The notes: generated by a model from the sequence alone, not told the origin. Counted from the first letter of the stretch, positions 1 through 7,677 are shown. The stretch: DNA of 22,877 nucleotides from JAMBLL01 sp964387145 (GCA_964387145.1 CAYLVM010000029.1:1-22877); one strand, 5' to 3'. Numbers and translations are program-made.

Positions 1-74
1 GATGCGGCGCCAGCCAACATGGCTGTTACCAAGGTTCCGATGGTCAATACGAGCTTAACAAGAGTGCTCTTCAC
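1..74 (-). CDS. Secreted or membrane protein, N-terminal fragment (cut by window edge)
   Basis: Read leftward from a GTG at 74, the first 24 codons give a short basic start (MKSTLVK) followed by a hydrophobic stretch (LVLTIGTLVTAMLAGAA). This is a typical Sec signal peptide or signal anchor. A GGAG sits 6 nt before the GTG (complement of 81-84), which supports the start. The rest of the protein lies outside the window, so its function cannot be told. It is divergent from the gene starting at 445, with about 370 nt between them. Confidence 0.6.
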   Translation of the reverse strand, partial: MKSTLVKLVLTIGTLVTAMLAGAA

Positions 75-444
75 GATCAGCTCCAGTTGCGCTTCCTCAT
101 AAACGGCATCTAATCGCCGTATCAGGGAGTGTGTGTTCCGCTCCGCTGGAGTATCTTCGTACGAGCTACCCGGGTATCCACCACCTCCAATGCCCGCTCG
201 ATTTCTCTCACAGGCAAATCGTTCAGTCTTCGGTTCCGACGCCTACCCAACCGAATACCGAGTCGCACGTGTCCCGAGCAACCGTATTCCCGACCCCGCC
301 CAAGGGTCTCACTGTCAAAGCGCAGACAGCTACGGACACGATACCCCGAACCACACCGATCCCGCAAGGTTTCGGCACGGCAGGTGTCGTGCACCCGTGA
401 CGAAAACACGACTGTGTGACCGTCTTCGACTACGCTCGGCACCA
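75..444. other. Intergenic region between divergent genes
   Basis: Open frames run through here because the DNA is GC rich, and the frame of the following gene stays open back to 133. None of these frames looks like a protein: they are Arg/Pro/Ser/Thr-rich with no recognisable domain and no ribosome site at their first start codons. I see the ribosome site of the leftward gene, a short dyad at 103-120 (ACGGC/GCCGT) in that gene's leader, and a promoter-like box at 431-436. I see no tRNA or other RNA gene. Confidence 0.5.
431..444 (+). promoter_or_regulatory. Probable leaderless -10 element for the gene at 445
   Basis: TACGCT at 431-436 fits the actinobacterial -10 pattern TANNNT and lies 8 nt before the ATG. 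Transcription would start at or next to the A of the start codon. No Shine-Dalgarno sequence is visible before this ATG, as expected for a leaderless transcript. I see no good -35 box. Confidence 0.4.
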
Positions 445-1077
445 ATGCCAGTCAACTTTAGGGAACTCGAAGAGGGCCTCAGCAGCCTTGAATCGGTCGA
501 TGCGGCCCGAATCGTGAATCAAGGGTCGACGATCACCGAGATCCACATCATCGCGGCCTCGGACAAACCGGCCAAACAGGTCGTTCGCGACGTCCAGAGC
601 ATGGCCATGGCACGGTACGGTTTCAGCATCGATCGTCGTATCGTCTCGGTCGTCCAGATCAGACCACACGACCTCGATCTCAACGTCACGACCCGGGCGG
701 CACTGACCCGCATCGGAGAGACTCCGAACGGGACGCGCACCACCGTCGAAGTGACACTGCGGCTCGGTGATGAAGAGCACACGGGAACCGCAACCGGTCC
801 TGCCATCGCGTCTGCCCGACTGCGTCTCGTTGGCGATGCGACCATCGCTGCCATCGAGGACACGTTCTCCACGATGCCGCCCATCGCCCTCGATGCGATC
901 AGCGTGAACGCCGTCGGCACCCGAAACGTGGTCGTCGCTGTTGCAGTGACCGCAGACGATCGTGGTGGAGAAACACTGAACGTGGGATCTGCCCTCGTCG
1001 ACGGCAACACCGATGACGCTGCCGTCAAAGCGGTCCTCAACGCACTGAACCGGCGCCTCGGCACCCTGAAGGAATGA
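445..1077 (+). CDS. Conserved protein of unknown function, 210 aa
   Basis: I do not recognise a named family. The N-terminal third (about residues 1-65) alternates strand and helix and includes the segments EIHIIAASDKPAKQVVRDVQ and GFSIDRRIVSVVQI. The rest has a strand-rich half with a GxATGPAIASARLRLVGDAT-like segment, and ends in GSALVDGNTDDAAVKAVLNALNRRL. There is no signal peptide or membrane segment, so it is probably cytosolic. I recall unnamed actinobacterial and firmicute proteins of this general look, but cannot assign a role. The start at 445 is chosen because coding character begins there and a TANNNT box lies just upstream. The open frame extends back to 133 without protein-like sequence. 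Its TGA overlaps the ATG of the following gamma-glutamyltransferase gene (ATGA), so the two are probably co-translated. Confidence 0.7.
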   Translation: MPVNFRELEEGLSSLESVDAARIVNQGSTITEIHIIAASDKPAKQVVRDVQSMAMARYGFSIDRRIVSVVQIRPHDLDLNVTTRAALTRIGETPNGTRTTVEVTLRLGDEEHTGTATGPAIASARLRLVGDATIAAIEDTFSTMPPIALDAISVNAVGTRNVVVAVAVTADDRGGETLNVGSALVDGNTDDAAVKAVLNALNRRLGTLKE

Positions 1078-2678
1078 CCGGACCGGCCAGGCCCGACCAG
1101 GCTCACCTCTCTACCGGGCCCCGACCAGCATCCTCCTCCATCGTCGTGTCACCTCATCACCTCGCGTCTCAGGCGGGTCTCGACATCATCGCCGCAGGAG
1201 GCAACGCCGTTGATGCCGCCATTGCCGTCAACGCCGTTCTCGGCGTCGTCGTCCCCGACACCTGCGGCCCGGGCGGGGACCTCTTCGCTCTGATCCACCG
1301 CCCGGGAGAAGCGTCTCCCGCAACCCTCAACTCATCGGGTCGGGCAGGGTCCGGTGTCACTGCGGACGACATCCGCGACGCCGGGCACGGAGAGATCCCG
1401 TATCGGAGCCGCTGGTCGATCACCGTGCCGGGGTGTGTCGACGGGTGGGAAGCCCTCACCGAACGATTCGGCTCGCTCCCCCTTGGAACCGTCCTGGCTC
1501 CGGCGATCGATATCGCGAGGGAAGGTTTCGCCGTCTCCATCGAGCTTGCCGACTCCCTCGAACGTCTCACGGACCTCATCGGCGACCAGGCATCGAGCCC
1601 CCCGCTGTACCCATCGGGTGCACCGGCTCCTTTCGGTTCGACGATCACACGACCGGCGCTTGCAGATACCCTCGAGGCGATCGCGTCGTCCGGCCGGGAC
1701 GCGTTCTACCTCGGAGCCCCCGGCAACGGGATCATCGAGGCAACGGGAGGATCCATCACGTCCGACGACCTCTCCGTGTGCCAGGCTGAGTGGGTCGATC
1801 CCGTGTCGCTGGAAGTCTTCGGTCGCACAGCATGGACGATCGGCCCGAACTCCCAGGGCTACCTCACACTCGCCACTGCATGGATATTCGAGCATCTGAA
1901 CGCCCCGGAGGACCCCGACGATCCGCTCTTCCATCACCTCCTGATCGAGGCGTACCGATCGGTTGCCTGGGAACGGTCCATGTACGTCACAGATCCGGCG
2001 ACGGCACCCCTCGATGCCGGTGAGCTCCTCGACACCGAGCGCCTCGCCGAGCGGGCCGCATCGATCGACCGTTCACAAGCAGGAAGATGGCCGATGCCGA
2101 AACCTGCGCCGGGCGGAACCGCCTATATGACGGTGAGGGACGGCACAGGGATGGGCGTGTCGTTCATCCAGTCCAACTACGCAGGGATCGGTTCCGGACT
2201 CTCCGCAGGCAGCACCGGCGTGTTCCTTCACAACCGCGGGGCAGGCTTCAACCTCATCCAGGGACATCCGAATGAGTACCACGCCGGACGCCGTCCGATG
2301 CACACCCTCTCACCGACCCTGTGGACCGATGGCGACTCGCTCGATCTGCTCCTGGGGACACGAGGGGGCGACCAGCAACCCCAGTACCTCGCCCAGTTCG
2401 CGGCGCATCACTACCACGCAGGCACGGACGTCGACGCTACACAGATCGCACCCCGGTGGAGCATGGATCAGCCTCTCCCTGGTACAGACAGTTCGATCAT
2501 CATCGAACCGCGATTCAACAGCGAAACGGTCGACTCCCTCCAGGCGTTCGGCCACAACGTCACGGACGGCCGCTCCTGGGAGCCGGGGTGGGGGCCGATC
2601 TCTGCGATCGACGTCGGAGGAGAGATGAAGGGTTCCGCCGACCCGAGAGTCTCGACATCGGCAGCACTCAGCCTCTGA
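1074..2678 (+). CDS. Gamma-glutamyltransferase / glutathione hydrolase family protein
   Basis: This N-terminal-nucleophile hydrolase (534 aa) cleaves or transfers gamma-glutamyl groups from glutathione and related peptides. Early landmarks are SPHHLASQAGLDIIAAGGNAVDAA and the glycine-rich GPGGDLF. The small-subunit region begins near GGTAYMTV, where Thr349 aligns with the family's autoprocessing and catalytic threonine. It continues with QSNYAGIGSGLSAGSTGVFL, HNRGAGFNL and GRRPMHTLSPT, a pattern like the YwrD-type bacterial members. Proteins of this family are made as one chain and cut before that Thr. I see no signal peptide, so it should act in the cytoplasm, unlike the periplasmic E. coli enzyme. 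The ATG overlaps the stop of the upstream gene by 4 nt. Downstream it converges on a leftward gene with only 3 nt between stops. Whether it acts on glutathione or on another gamma-glutamyl compound cannot be told; actinobacteria often use other thiols. Confidence 0.9.
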   Translation: MTGPARPDQAHLSTGPRPASSSIVVSPHHLASQAGLDIIAAGGNAVDAAIAVNAVLGVVVPDTCGPGGDLFALIHRPGEASPATLNSSGRAGSGVTADDIRDAGHGEIPYRSRWSITVPGCVDGWEALTERFGSLPLGTVLAPAIDIAREGFAVSIELADSLERLTDLIGDQASSPPLYPSGAPAPFGSTITRPALADTLEAIASSGRDAFYLGAPGNGIIEATGGSITSDDLSVCQAEWVDPVSLEVFGRTAWTIGPNSQGYLTLATAWIFEHLNAPEDPDDPLFHHLLIEAYRSVAWERSMYVTDPATAPLDAGELLDTERLAERAASIDRSQAGRWPMPKPAPGGTAYMTVRDGTGMGVSFIQSNYAGIGSGLSAGSTGVFLHNRGAGFNLIQGHPNEYHAGRRPMHTLSPTLWTDGDSLDLLLGTRGGDQQPQYLAQFAAHHYHAGTDVDATQIAPRWSMDQPLPGTDSSIIIEPRFNSETVDSLQAFGHNVTDGRSWEPGWGPISAIDVGGEMKGSADPRVSTSAALSL

Positions 2679-2681
2679 ACG

Positions 2682-3599
2682 TCAGCTCTCGGTGAAGAAT
2701 CCGGGAATCGGTGGTGCTGTGTCGTTCCGCCTCTTGCGCCGGTACTTCGAGACGAGGCCGAGAACGATCGCAAAGAGGGCGACCCCGACGATCCCGACGG
2801 CGACCCCGACACCGAGGAGCCAGTCGGTCGTCGGCGTATCCCTGCCCGTGAGGTCGGCGCGCAACGATGTCCTCCACTCCCCCTCGATGCGCGACCACGC
2901 CGCTGCGTCCGTCTCGGCAAGTACATCCGTCCCGTATGTCGCGACAGCGAAATCGACGAAGTCGCCGATCGCGCGGAAGTTCGTCTCAGGGTTCCAGTCC
3001 TGAACGGGCTCCTGGAGCGAGGCCCCCCAGTCGACCACCGCTTCGGTATCGAAGAAGTTCTCGACCATCACATCTCGGTGGTAGTACTCCAGGCGATCCA
3101 GGATCCTGGCCCGGTACCAATGAGCGATGACGCCGGCGATCGGCTCGGGAAACGGCTCATCACCGTTGTTCTGCCACAACGCCTGATGCGTGAGGGCAAA
3201 GGCAGCAGCCGGGCCGATGAAACCGGGACGCTGCGTGTTGAGCAACACGAAGCGCTCCTCGAGATTCTGATGCGCGTGGAACTGCTGACTCCCGGACACG
3301 TACTCGTCCCCGATGAACCGCAGTTCGTTGTCGACGAGACACACATCGGCTTCGAAGGTCCCGATGTCATCCACGATCCAACCCGACACCATGGAGATCT
3401 CGCTCGCAAAGCGTTCCGCCATCGCGAACGGGACGCCGGCGACATACACCGACACGTCACCATCGGACACCTGCGTCCACGTGACGGCGGGGAATCGATC
3501 CGCGCACCCTTGTGATGCCGCTTCCACCGGGGTCGCCACACCGACGAGAACAGCAGTCAGTGCCCCGACGAGGATGAGGCGGCTCCGGATCGTCTTCAT
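2682..3599 (-). CDS. Exported protein with C-terminal membrane anchor, possible degenerate peptidase-MA-like domain
   Basis: A signal peptide covers about residues 1-28 (MKTIRSRLILVGALTAVLVG, ending near VEAAS). An extracytoplasmic domain of about 220 residues follows, then one membrane helix (about 260-282) and a basic cytoplasmic tail (KYRRKRRN). The middle contains FALTHQALWQNN followed by PEPIAGVIAHWYRARI. This recalls the layout of gluzincin peptidase-MA-like domains (a first helix with the HExxH zinc site, then a second helix with a Glu), but HExxH is not intact, so catalysis is doubtful. The family assignment is inference. The frame is open to an ATG 36 nt upstream, but 3599 is preferred because the signal peptide begins there and a TACCGT box lies 6 nt before it. 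No Shine-Dalgarno is visible, so the message is probably leaderless. 305 aa. Confidence 0.75.
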   Translation of the reverse strand: MKTIRSRLILVGALTAVLVGVATPVEAASQGCADRFPAVTWTQVSDGDVSVYVAGVPFAMAERFASEISMVSGWIVDDIGTFEADVCLVDNELRFIGDEYVSGSQQFHAHQNLEERFVLLNTQRPGFIGPAAAFALTHQALWQNNGDEPFPEPIAGVIAHWYRARILDRLEYYHRDVMVENFFDTEAVVDWGASLQEPVQDWNPETNFRAIGDFVDFAVATYGTDVLAETDAAAWSRIEGEWRTSLRADLTGRDTPTTDWLLGVGVAVGIVGVALFAIVLGLVSKYRRKRRNDTAPPIPGFFTES

Positions 3600-3611
3600 G
3601 GAGGAACGGTA
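3600..3611 (-). promoter_or_regulatory. Probable leaderless -10 element for the leftward gene at 3599
   Basis: On the minus strand TACCGT (3611-3606) is followed by 6 nt (TCCTCC) and then ATG. This matches TANNNT with the transcription start at the start codon. The 6-nt spacer reads like the complement of a Shine-Dalgarno sequence, so no ribosome site is present. Confidence 0.4.
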
Positions 3612-3669
3612 CCGGCCACCGTCGTACACAGACACCGTCGGACAATGGCAATGTCTTCCAGCATCGGGG

Positions 3670-3698
3670 TTGCTGTATCGAGTCGCAACCTATACCCT
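3670..3698 (+). promoter_or_regulatory. Candidate promoter for the 3812 gene cluster
   Basis: TTGCTG (3670-3675) and TACCCT (3693-3698) are separated by exactly 17 nt, the usual spacing for the main sigma factor. Transcription would start near 3705, leaving a leader of about 107 nt. The rest of the 3600-3811 gap shows a 5-bp hairpin (3752-3768) but no recognised riboswitch. Confidence 0.35.
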
Positions 3699-3811
3699 GT
3701 CGCACGCGGAGACACCGCGGCCAGCGCTGACTGCCGGAGTGTCGAATCTTCGGGCGTTCGTTTCGCCCCGGGACCGCAGAGAGTAAGAACAAGCGAGTTC
3801 CACGGAGTTAC

Positions 3812-4870
3812 GTGAGACCTCGAGCACCCCTCGCATATGCCGGACTGCTCATCGTCGCCTTCCTGGCGGTGATCGGGTTTGCCGCGTTCTCCCCCTCGAC
3901 CGACACTTCAGCGGAGGAGCTCGTCACAGAGCTCACCGCAGTAACGGTGCCGCCGAATGGAGGGATGTCGGCGCGCGTCGCCTCCGCCGTCCTCGCTCTG
4001 CGGGTCTCGGACGCCGACAGCCGGACCGCCACGACACAGACCGTTCCAACGACGACCGCGGCGACCGAATCGTTCGTGATCCAGGAGACCAGCACGTCGA
4101 GTACACAGGCACCACCGACAACTGCCGCGCCGACGACTTCACAGAGCGATACCACTCCCCCGACGATCAAGGTCACCTCCCCCGACGATGGAGACACCGT
4201 CACGAAGCGAACCGTCACCTTCAAGGGCACCGTCGAGAAGGGTGCCACCGTCTCGTCGGGGCCGTACGCAGCAGACGTGAACGATGACGGTACGTGGTCG
4301 ATCAGGCTCGTCGTCGTCGATGGAGCGAACGGGGCAACGTTCACCGCCACCGACAAGGCCGGCAACTCCGCCAGCGTTCGCATCATCGTGAACTACGAGG
4401 AGAAGAAGGCTGCACCCCCACCGCCCACCACCACGACGACGGCAGCGCACGACGACCAGGCTACGACAACGACGAAGGCGCCGAGTCAGACGACCGCGCC
4501 GAAGTGGTCGCCGAAGTGGCCCGCCGATGCGGGCGGGATACGCAACGTCGAACAGTGGCGTTCCCTGGTGGGGAAGTACTGGGCTGCCGATCGGGTCGAC
4601 TGCGTGCTCGGCATCATCAAGAAGGAGTCGCGTGGCGACCCACGCGCCTACAACTCCGCAACGGGGGCCTCGGGCCTCATGCAACACCTGAGCAAGTACT
4701 GGAAGAACCGAGCCGCCTCTGCCGGATTCCGTGATTCCGACGGTCTGTACGCCACGCCGTACAACGCAGAGGCGAACATCGCCGCCGGAGCATACATAGC
4801 TGGCTCGGGCGACAACTGGTACACGCCGTGGGGTTATCTCGCCGCGTACGGCTCGTGCCCCGGCTCCTGA
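3812..4870 (+). CDS. Secreted lytic transglycosylase-like protein with Ig-like domain
   Basis: This 352-residue protein probably cleaves or remodels peptidoglycan outside the cell. An N-terminal hydrophobic segment (about 8-28) acts as signal peptide or anchor. A Thr/Ser/Pro-rich linker (about 75-115) follows, then a bacterial Ig-like domain (about 116-195, beginning TPPTIKVTSPDDGDTV and ending DKAGNSASVRIIV). After a second Thr/Pro linker comes a C-terminal SLT/lysozyme-like domain (about 245-352). In that domain IIKKESRGDPRAYN and SATGASGLMQH match the goose-lysozyme-like catalytic motif, with Glu272 as the expected general acid. It starts at a GTG with GGAG 7 nt upstream. It opens a rightward cluster; the next gene starts 23 nt after its stop. 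Exact bond specificity cannot be told from sequence. Confidence 0.85.
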   Translation: MRPRAPLAYAGLLIVAFLAVIGFAAFSPSTDTSAEELVTELTAVTVPPNGGMSARVASAVLALRVSDADSRTATTQTVPTTTAATESFVIQETSTSSTQAPPTTAAPTTSQSDTTPPTIKVTSPDDGDTVTKRTVTFKGTVEKGATVSSGPYAADVNDDGTWSIRLVVVDGANGATFTATDKAGNSASVRIIVNYEEKKAAPPPPTTTTTAAHDDQATTTTKAPSQTTAPKWSPKWPADAGGIRNVEQWRSLVGKYWAADRVDCVLGIIKKESRGDPRAYNSATGASGLMQHLSKYWKNRAASAGFRDSDGLYATPYNAEANIAAGAYIAGSGDNWYTPWGYLAAYGSCPGS

Positions 4871-4878
4871 GACTGGCG

Positions 4879-4893
4879 TAGTATCCGAGCATC
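4879..4893 (+). promoter_or_regulatory. Internal promoter (-10) for the 4894 gene, leaderless
   Basis: TAGTAT at 4879-4884 lies 9 nt before the ATG at 4894 in the 23-nt gap after the transglycosylase gene. There is no Shine-Dalgarno sequence, so transcription probably starts at or next to the ATG. This would let the downstream housekeeping genes be expressed apart from the transglycosylase. Confidence 0.45.
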
Positions 4894-5232
4894 ATGAACC
4901 ACACAGCGAAGAACCTCATCCGAATCGCAGGCCTTGTTGCGGGCCTCGGCGCCACAGTCTGGGCTCTTCGCGATCGACTTCTTCCCGCCCCTGAAGTCCA
5001 TGACGAGCCGCCACCTCGATTCCGCACCGCCACGACACAGACCGAGGCAACGAACGACGACCTGACGGCGATCAAGGGGATCGGCCCGGCGAAGGCCACC
5101 AGGTTGCACGAAGCCGGTGTCGATACGTTCGCTGAGCTCGCGTCGATGTCTGCCGACGATCTTGCGGACACCGCGCGAACGTCGACGGCGTCGGCACAGG
5201 CGTGGATCGAGGCAGCAGCCGAGCTCGGCTGA
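4894..5232 (+). CDS. Small membrane-anchored helix-hairpin-helix protein
   Basis: This 112-residue protein has an N-terminal membrane helix (about 9-25, IRIAGLVAGLGATVWAL) and a short linker. Its C-terminal helix-hairpin-helix unit (about 55-112, DDLTAIKGIGPAKATRLHEA) has the classic GIGPAKA hairpin. Such units usually bind DNA or RNA backbone non-specifically, or serve as small protein-binding modules; DUF4332-like and L21-associated modules look similar. What it binds at the membrane is unknown. Its stop lies 2 nt before the GTG of rlmN, so the two are probably translated together. The linker shares the peptide RTATTQT, and a 19-nt identical DNA stretch, with the upstream transglycosylase gene. 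Confidence 0.75.
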   Translation: MNHTAKNLIRIAGLVAGLGATVWALRDRLLPAPEVHDEPPPRFRTATTQTEATNDDLTAIKGIGPAKATRLHEAGVDTFAELASMSADDLADTARTSTASAQAWIEAAAELG

Positions 5233-5234
5233 TC

Positions 5235-6299
5235 GTGCTGTATCTGACCGAGCCTGAACAACTCGGCGAGTTACTCCCGAACGAACCACGGTACCGAACA
5301 GACCAGCTCCGCGACTGGCTGTACCTCACCCCCGTCCTCAGCGCGCAGGACATGTCGAACCTCCCGAAGCCGCTTCGTGACCACATCGAGCCCGACCTGT
5401 GGCCGTTCACCGTCGACATCGAGCAGTCCGCCGATAGCGGCCAGACCGTCAAATGGCTCTTCCGCTGCACCGACGGGTCACCGATCGAGTCCGTTCTCAT
5501 GGGGTACGCCAATCGCACGACACTGTGCATCTCGTCACAGGTCGGGTGTGCCATGGGCTGCACCTTTTGTGCGACGGGCCAGTTCGGTTTCGATCGCCAC
5601 CTCGATGCAGGAGAGATCGTCGCCCAGGTGACCTATGCCAACGCCTATCTCGCTGCCACACCGATGCCCCACAGTCCCGAACGCGTCACGAACATCGTGT
5701 TCATGGGTATGGGTGAGCCTCTGGCGAACTACGCACACACCATCGAGTCGATACGCAGGATGATCGACGTGATGGGCATGTCTGCACGTTCGATAACGGT
5801 GAGCACCGTCGGTTTCGTGCCAGGCATGCGCAAGCTGATCAACGAGCCGTGGCCGTTGAACCTCGCGGTGAGCCTGCATTCGACGATCCCGTCGGAGCGT
5901 TCGAAACTCGTGCCGATCAACGATCGGTACCCCATCGACGACGTGATCGATGCTGCGGAGGCCTACTACGTCGCGAAGGGACGTCGCATCTCCCTCGAGT
6001 GGACGTTGATCTCCGGCGAGAACGACTCCGACACCGAGGCCGTCGGCCTTGCCAGGATCGCAAGGAAGATCAAGGCGCATGTCAACGTCATCGCCCTGAA
6101 CCCGACACCGCTCAGCACAGACCGTCCGCCCGATCACGACCACGTTCGACGGTTCATCGGTACTCTCAAACGTGAGGGTGCGAACGTAACGCTGCGGGAC
6201 ACCCGGGGCCAGGACATCGACGCAGCGTGTGGCCAGTTGCGACTCCGCGCTCAGACCAGACGACCCGAGACAGACACCAAGCCGAACGGAGCACCATGA
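5235..6299 (+). CDS. rlmN: 23S rRNA (adenine2503-C2)/tRNA methyltransferase RlmN
   Basis: RlmN is a radical-SAM enzyme that methylates C2 of A2503 in 23S rRNA and, in E. coli, A37 of some tRNAs. The 354-residue product has the iron-sulfur cluster motif CAMGCTFC (Cys105, 109, 112). It has the upstream Cys98 in TLCISSQVG and the C-terminal Cys332 in DIDAACGQLR, which aligns with the cysteine that carries the methyl group. Other landmarks are FMGMGEPLANY, STVGFVPGM and NLAVSLHS. I chose the GTG at 5235, 2 nt after the preceding stop, because similarity begins at LYLTEPEQLGELL. A GTG at 5202 inside the previous gene would add 11 unlikely residues. No strong ribosome site is visible, so coupling to the upstream gene is likely. 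The family usually has about 340-390 residues, so it is full length. Confidence 0.95.
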   Translation: MLYLTEPEQLGELLPNEPRYRTDQLRDWLYLTPVLSAQDMSNLPKPLRDHIEPDLWPFTVDIEQSADSGQTVKWLFRCTDGSPIESVLMGYANRTTLCISSQVGCAMGCTFCATGQFGFDRHLDAGEIVAQVTYANAYLAATPMPHSPERVTNIVFMGMGEPLANYAHTIESIRRMIDVMGMSARSITVSTVGFVPGMRKLINEPWPLNLAVSLHSTIPSERSKLVPINDRYPIDDVIDAAEAYYVAKGRRISLEWTLISGENDSDTEAVGLARIARKIKAHVNVIALNPTPLSTDRPPDHDHVRRFIGTLKREGANVTLRDTRGQDIDAACGQLRLRAQTRRPETDTKPNGAP

Positions 6300-6754
6300 A
6301 ACTCGAATCGGGTGACCAAGCACCCCTGTTCACCGCCGTCGATCAGACGGGGACGGAACGACGATCCGACGAGTTCGCCGATTCCAAGCTCGTCATCTAC
6401 TTCTACCCGAAGGCGTTCACACCGGGGTGCACGACGGAGAGCTGCGACTTCGCCGAGCGCTACCAGACGTTCATCGAGAACGGCTACACGATCCTCGGCG
6501 TCTCCCCCGACGCTCCGGAGAAGCTCACGAAGTTCAAGGCAGAGTACGAGCTACCGTTCGACCTCCTCTCAGATCCCGATCACTCGGTCGCTACCGCCTT
6601 CGGTGCGTATGGGGCCAAGAAGAACTACGGACGCGAGTACATGGGGATCATCCGCTCCACGTTCCTCATCGATGCCGACGGGCATATCGAGCACGCGTTC
6701 TACAACGTGCGCGCGAAGGGACACGCCGAGAGGATCGCGGGGACGATCAGATGA
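6296..6754 (+). CDS. bcp: Thioredoxin-dependent peroxiredoxin, Bcp/PrxQ type
   Basis: This thiol peroxidase reduces hydrogen peroxide and organic hydroperoxides. The 152-residue protein has a thioredoxin fold with YFYPKAFTPGCTTESCDF. Cys45 is the peroxidatic residue and Cys50 fits the resolving residue of the 2-Cys PrxQ subgroup. Residues RSTFLIDADGHIEHAF near the C-terminus carry the conserved Arg of the family. The ATG overlaps the TGA of rlmN (ATGA), with GGAG about 6 nt upstream. Electrons most likely come from thioredoxin; no reductase gene is nearby. It is probably part of the same transcript as rlmN and galU. Confidence 0.93.
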   Translation: MKLESGDQAPLFTAVDQTGTERRSDEFADSKLVIYFYPKAFTPGCTTESCDFAERYQTFIENGYTILGVSPDAPEKLTKFKAEYELPFDLLSDPDHSVATAFGAYGAKKNYGREYMGIIRSTFLIDADGHIEHAFYNVRAKGHAERIAGTIR

Positions 6755-7638
6755 TGAACTCGACCGTTCGAACCGCGGTGTTCCCGGTCGCTGGTCTCGG
6801 CACGAGGTTCCTGCCTGCGACCAAGTCGATACCCAAGGAGCTTCTCCCCATCGTCGATCGGCCGCTCATCCAGTACGCCGTCGACGAAGCCCGCGCATCA
6901 GGTATCGAGAACTTCGTGTTCGTCACCGGGCGCGGAAAGGGAGCGATCGAGGACCACTTCGACATCAGCTACGAACTCGAAGAGGCCCTCGAGTCACGGG
7001 GCAAGGACCAGGAGCTCCAACAGATCCGCGAGCTGCGTCCGGGACCGGGACAGGTCGCCTACGTTCGCCAGATGCAACCCCTCGGACTCGGCCACGCCGT
7101 GTGGTGTGCCCGGCACCTCATCGGCAACGGCCCGTTCGCCGTCCTTCTCGCCGACGAGTTGATCATCTCAGATCCCCCCGTCCTCGCCGACATGATCGCA
7201 GTCCGTGATGAGCACGGGGGCAACGTCGTGCTCGTCGATGAGGTGCCTCGAGAGAAGATCAGCAGCTATGGGATCATCGAAGCAGGCACGGAAGCCGGTG
7301 CCGTGATCGAGGTGACCGGTGTCGTCGAGAAGCCTGCGCCACATCATGCTCCATCCAACCTGGCGATCATCGGCCGGTACGTTCTCGACCCGTCGGTCAT
7401 GGGGATCCTCGCCAGTACAGCTCGGGGTACAGGTGGCGAGATCCAGTTGACCGATGCTCTCCTGGCCTCCATCGGATCGGACCCGTTCCACGCAGTGCGC
7501 TTGAGCGGACAGAGGTACGATTGCGGCTCGAAGCTCGGCTTCATCGAGGCGACACTGAACCTGGCTCTCGGCAGAGACGATCTCGGGACAGACGTACAAC
7601 ACATGATCGACGCTCTCGCCACGACATCGAGACGATAA
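6751..7638 (+). CDS. galU: UTP--glucose-1-phosphate uridylyltransferase
   Basis: GalU makes UDP-glucose from UTP and glucose-1-phosphate, feeding wall polymers, glycolipids and other sugar nucleotides. The 295-residue protein begins with the nucleotidyltransferase signature AGLGTRFLPATKSIPKELLP (GxGTR at 15-19). It continues with VDEARASGIENFVFVTGRGK, PLGLGHAVWCA, LLADELI, and VVEKPAP with GRYVLDP, all typical of bacterial GalU. The ATG at 6751 overlaps the stop of bcp (ATGA). A second ATG lies directly after it and could serve instead. A purine-rich GGGGA lies 8 nt upstream. The gap to the transaldolase gene is 39 nt, so co-transcription is likely. Confidence 0.95.
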   Translation: MMNSTVRTAVFPVAGLGTRFLPATKSIPKELLPIVDRPLIQYAVDEARASGIENFVFVTGRGKGAIEDHFDISYELEEALESRGKDQELQQIRELRPGPGQVAYVRQMQPLGLGHAVWCARHLIGNGPFAVLLADELIISDPPVLADMIAVRDEHGGNVVLVDEVPREKISSYGIIEAGTEAGAVIEVTGVVEKPAPHHAPSNLAIIGRYVLDPSVMGILASTARGTGGEIQLTDALLASIGSDPFHAVRLSGQRYDCGSKLGFIEATLNLALGRDDLGTDVQHMIDALATTSRR

Positions 7639-7677
7639 GCTCTCCCTCGCGTATTCATCGACCCGCCGAGGACCACT

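Noticed and set aside
77..100. Seven-codon open frame (MRKRNWS) before the leftward gene at 74
   Set aside because: It could be a leader peptide, but nothing supports translation and it lacks runs of regulatory codons.
131..400. Pro/Thr-rich 89-codon open frame
   Set aside because: It resembles a secreted-protein linker, but has no signal peptide, no ribosome site and no domain.
133..444. In-frame N-terminal extension of the 445 gene
   Set aside because: The extra 104 residues look like translated non-coding DNA, there is no ribosome site, and a TANNNT box sits just before the ATG at 445.
3636..3811. Possible c-di-AMP (ydaO-type) riboswitch before the lytic transglycosylase, as in other actinobacterial wall hydrolase genes
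   Set aside because: I could not find the conserved cores of that riboswitch, only a 5-bp hairpin.
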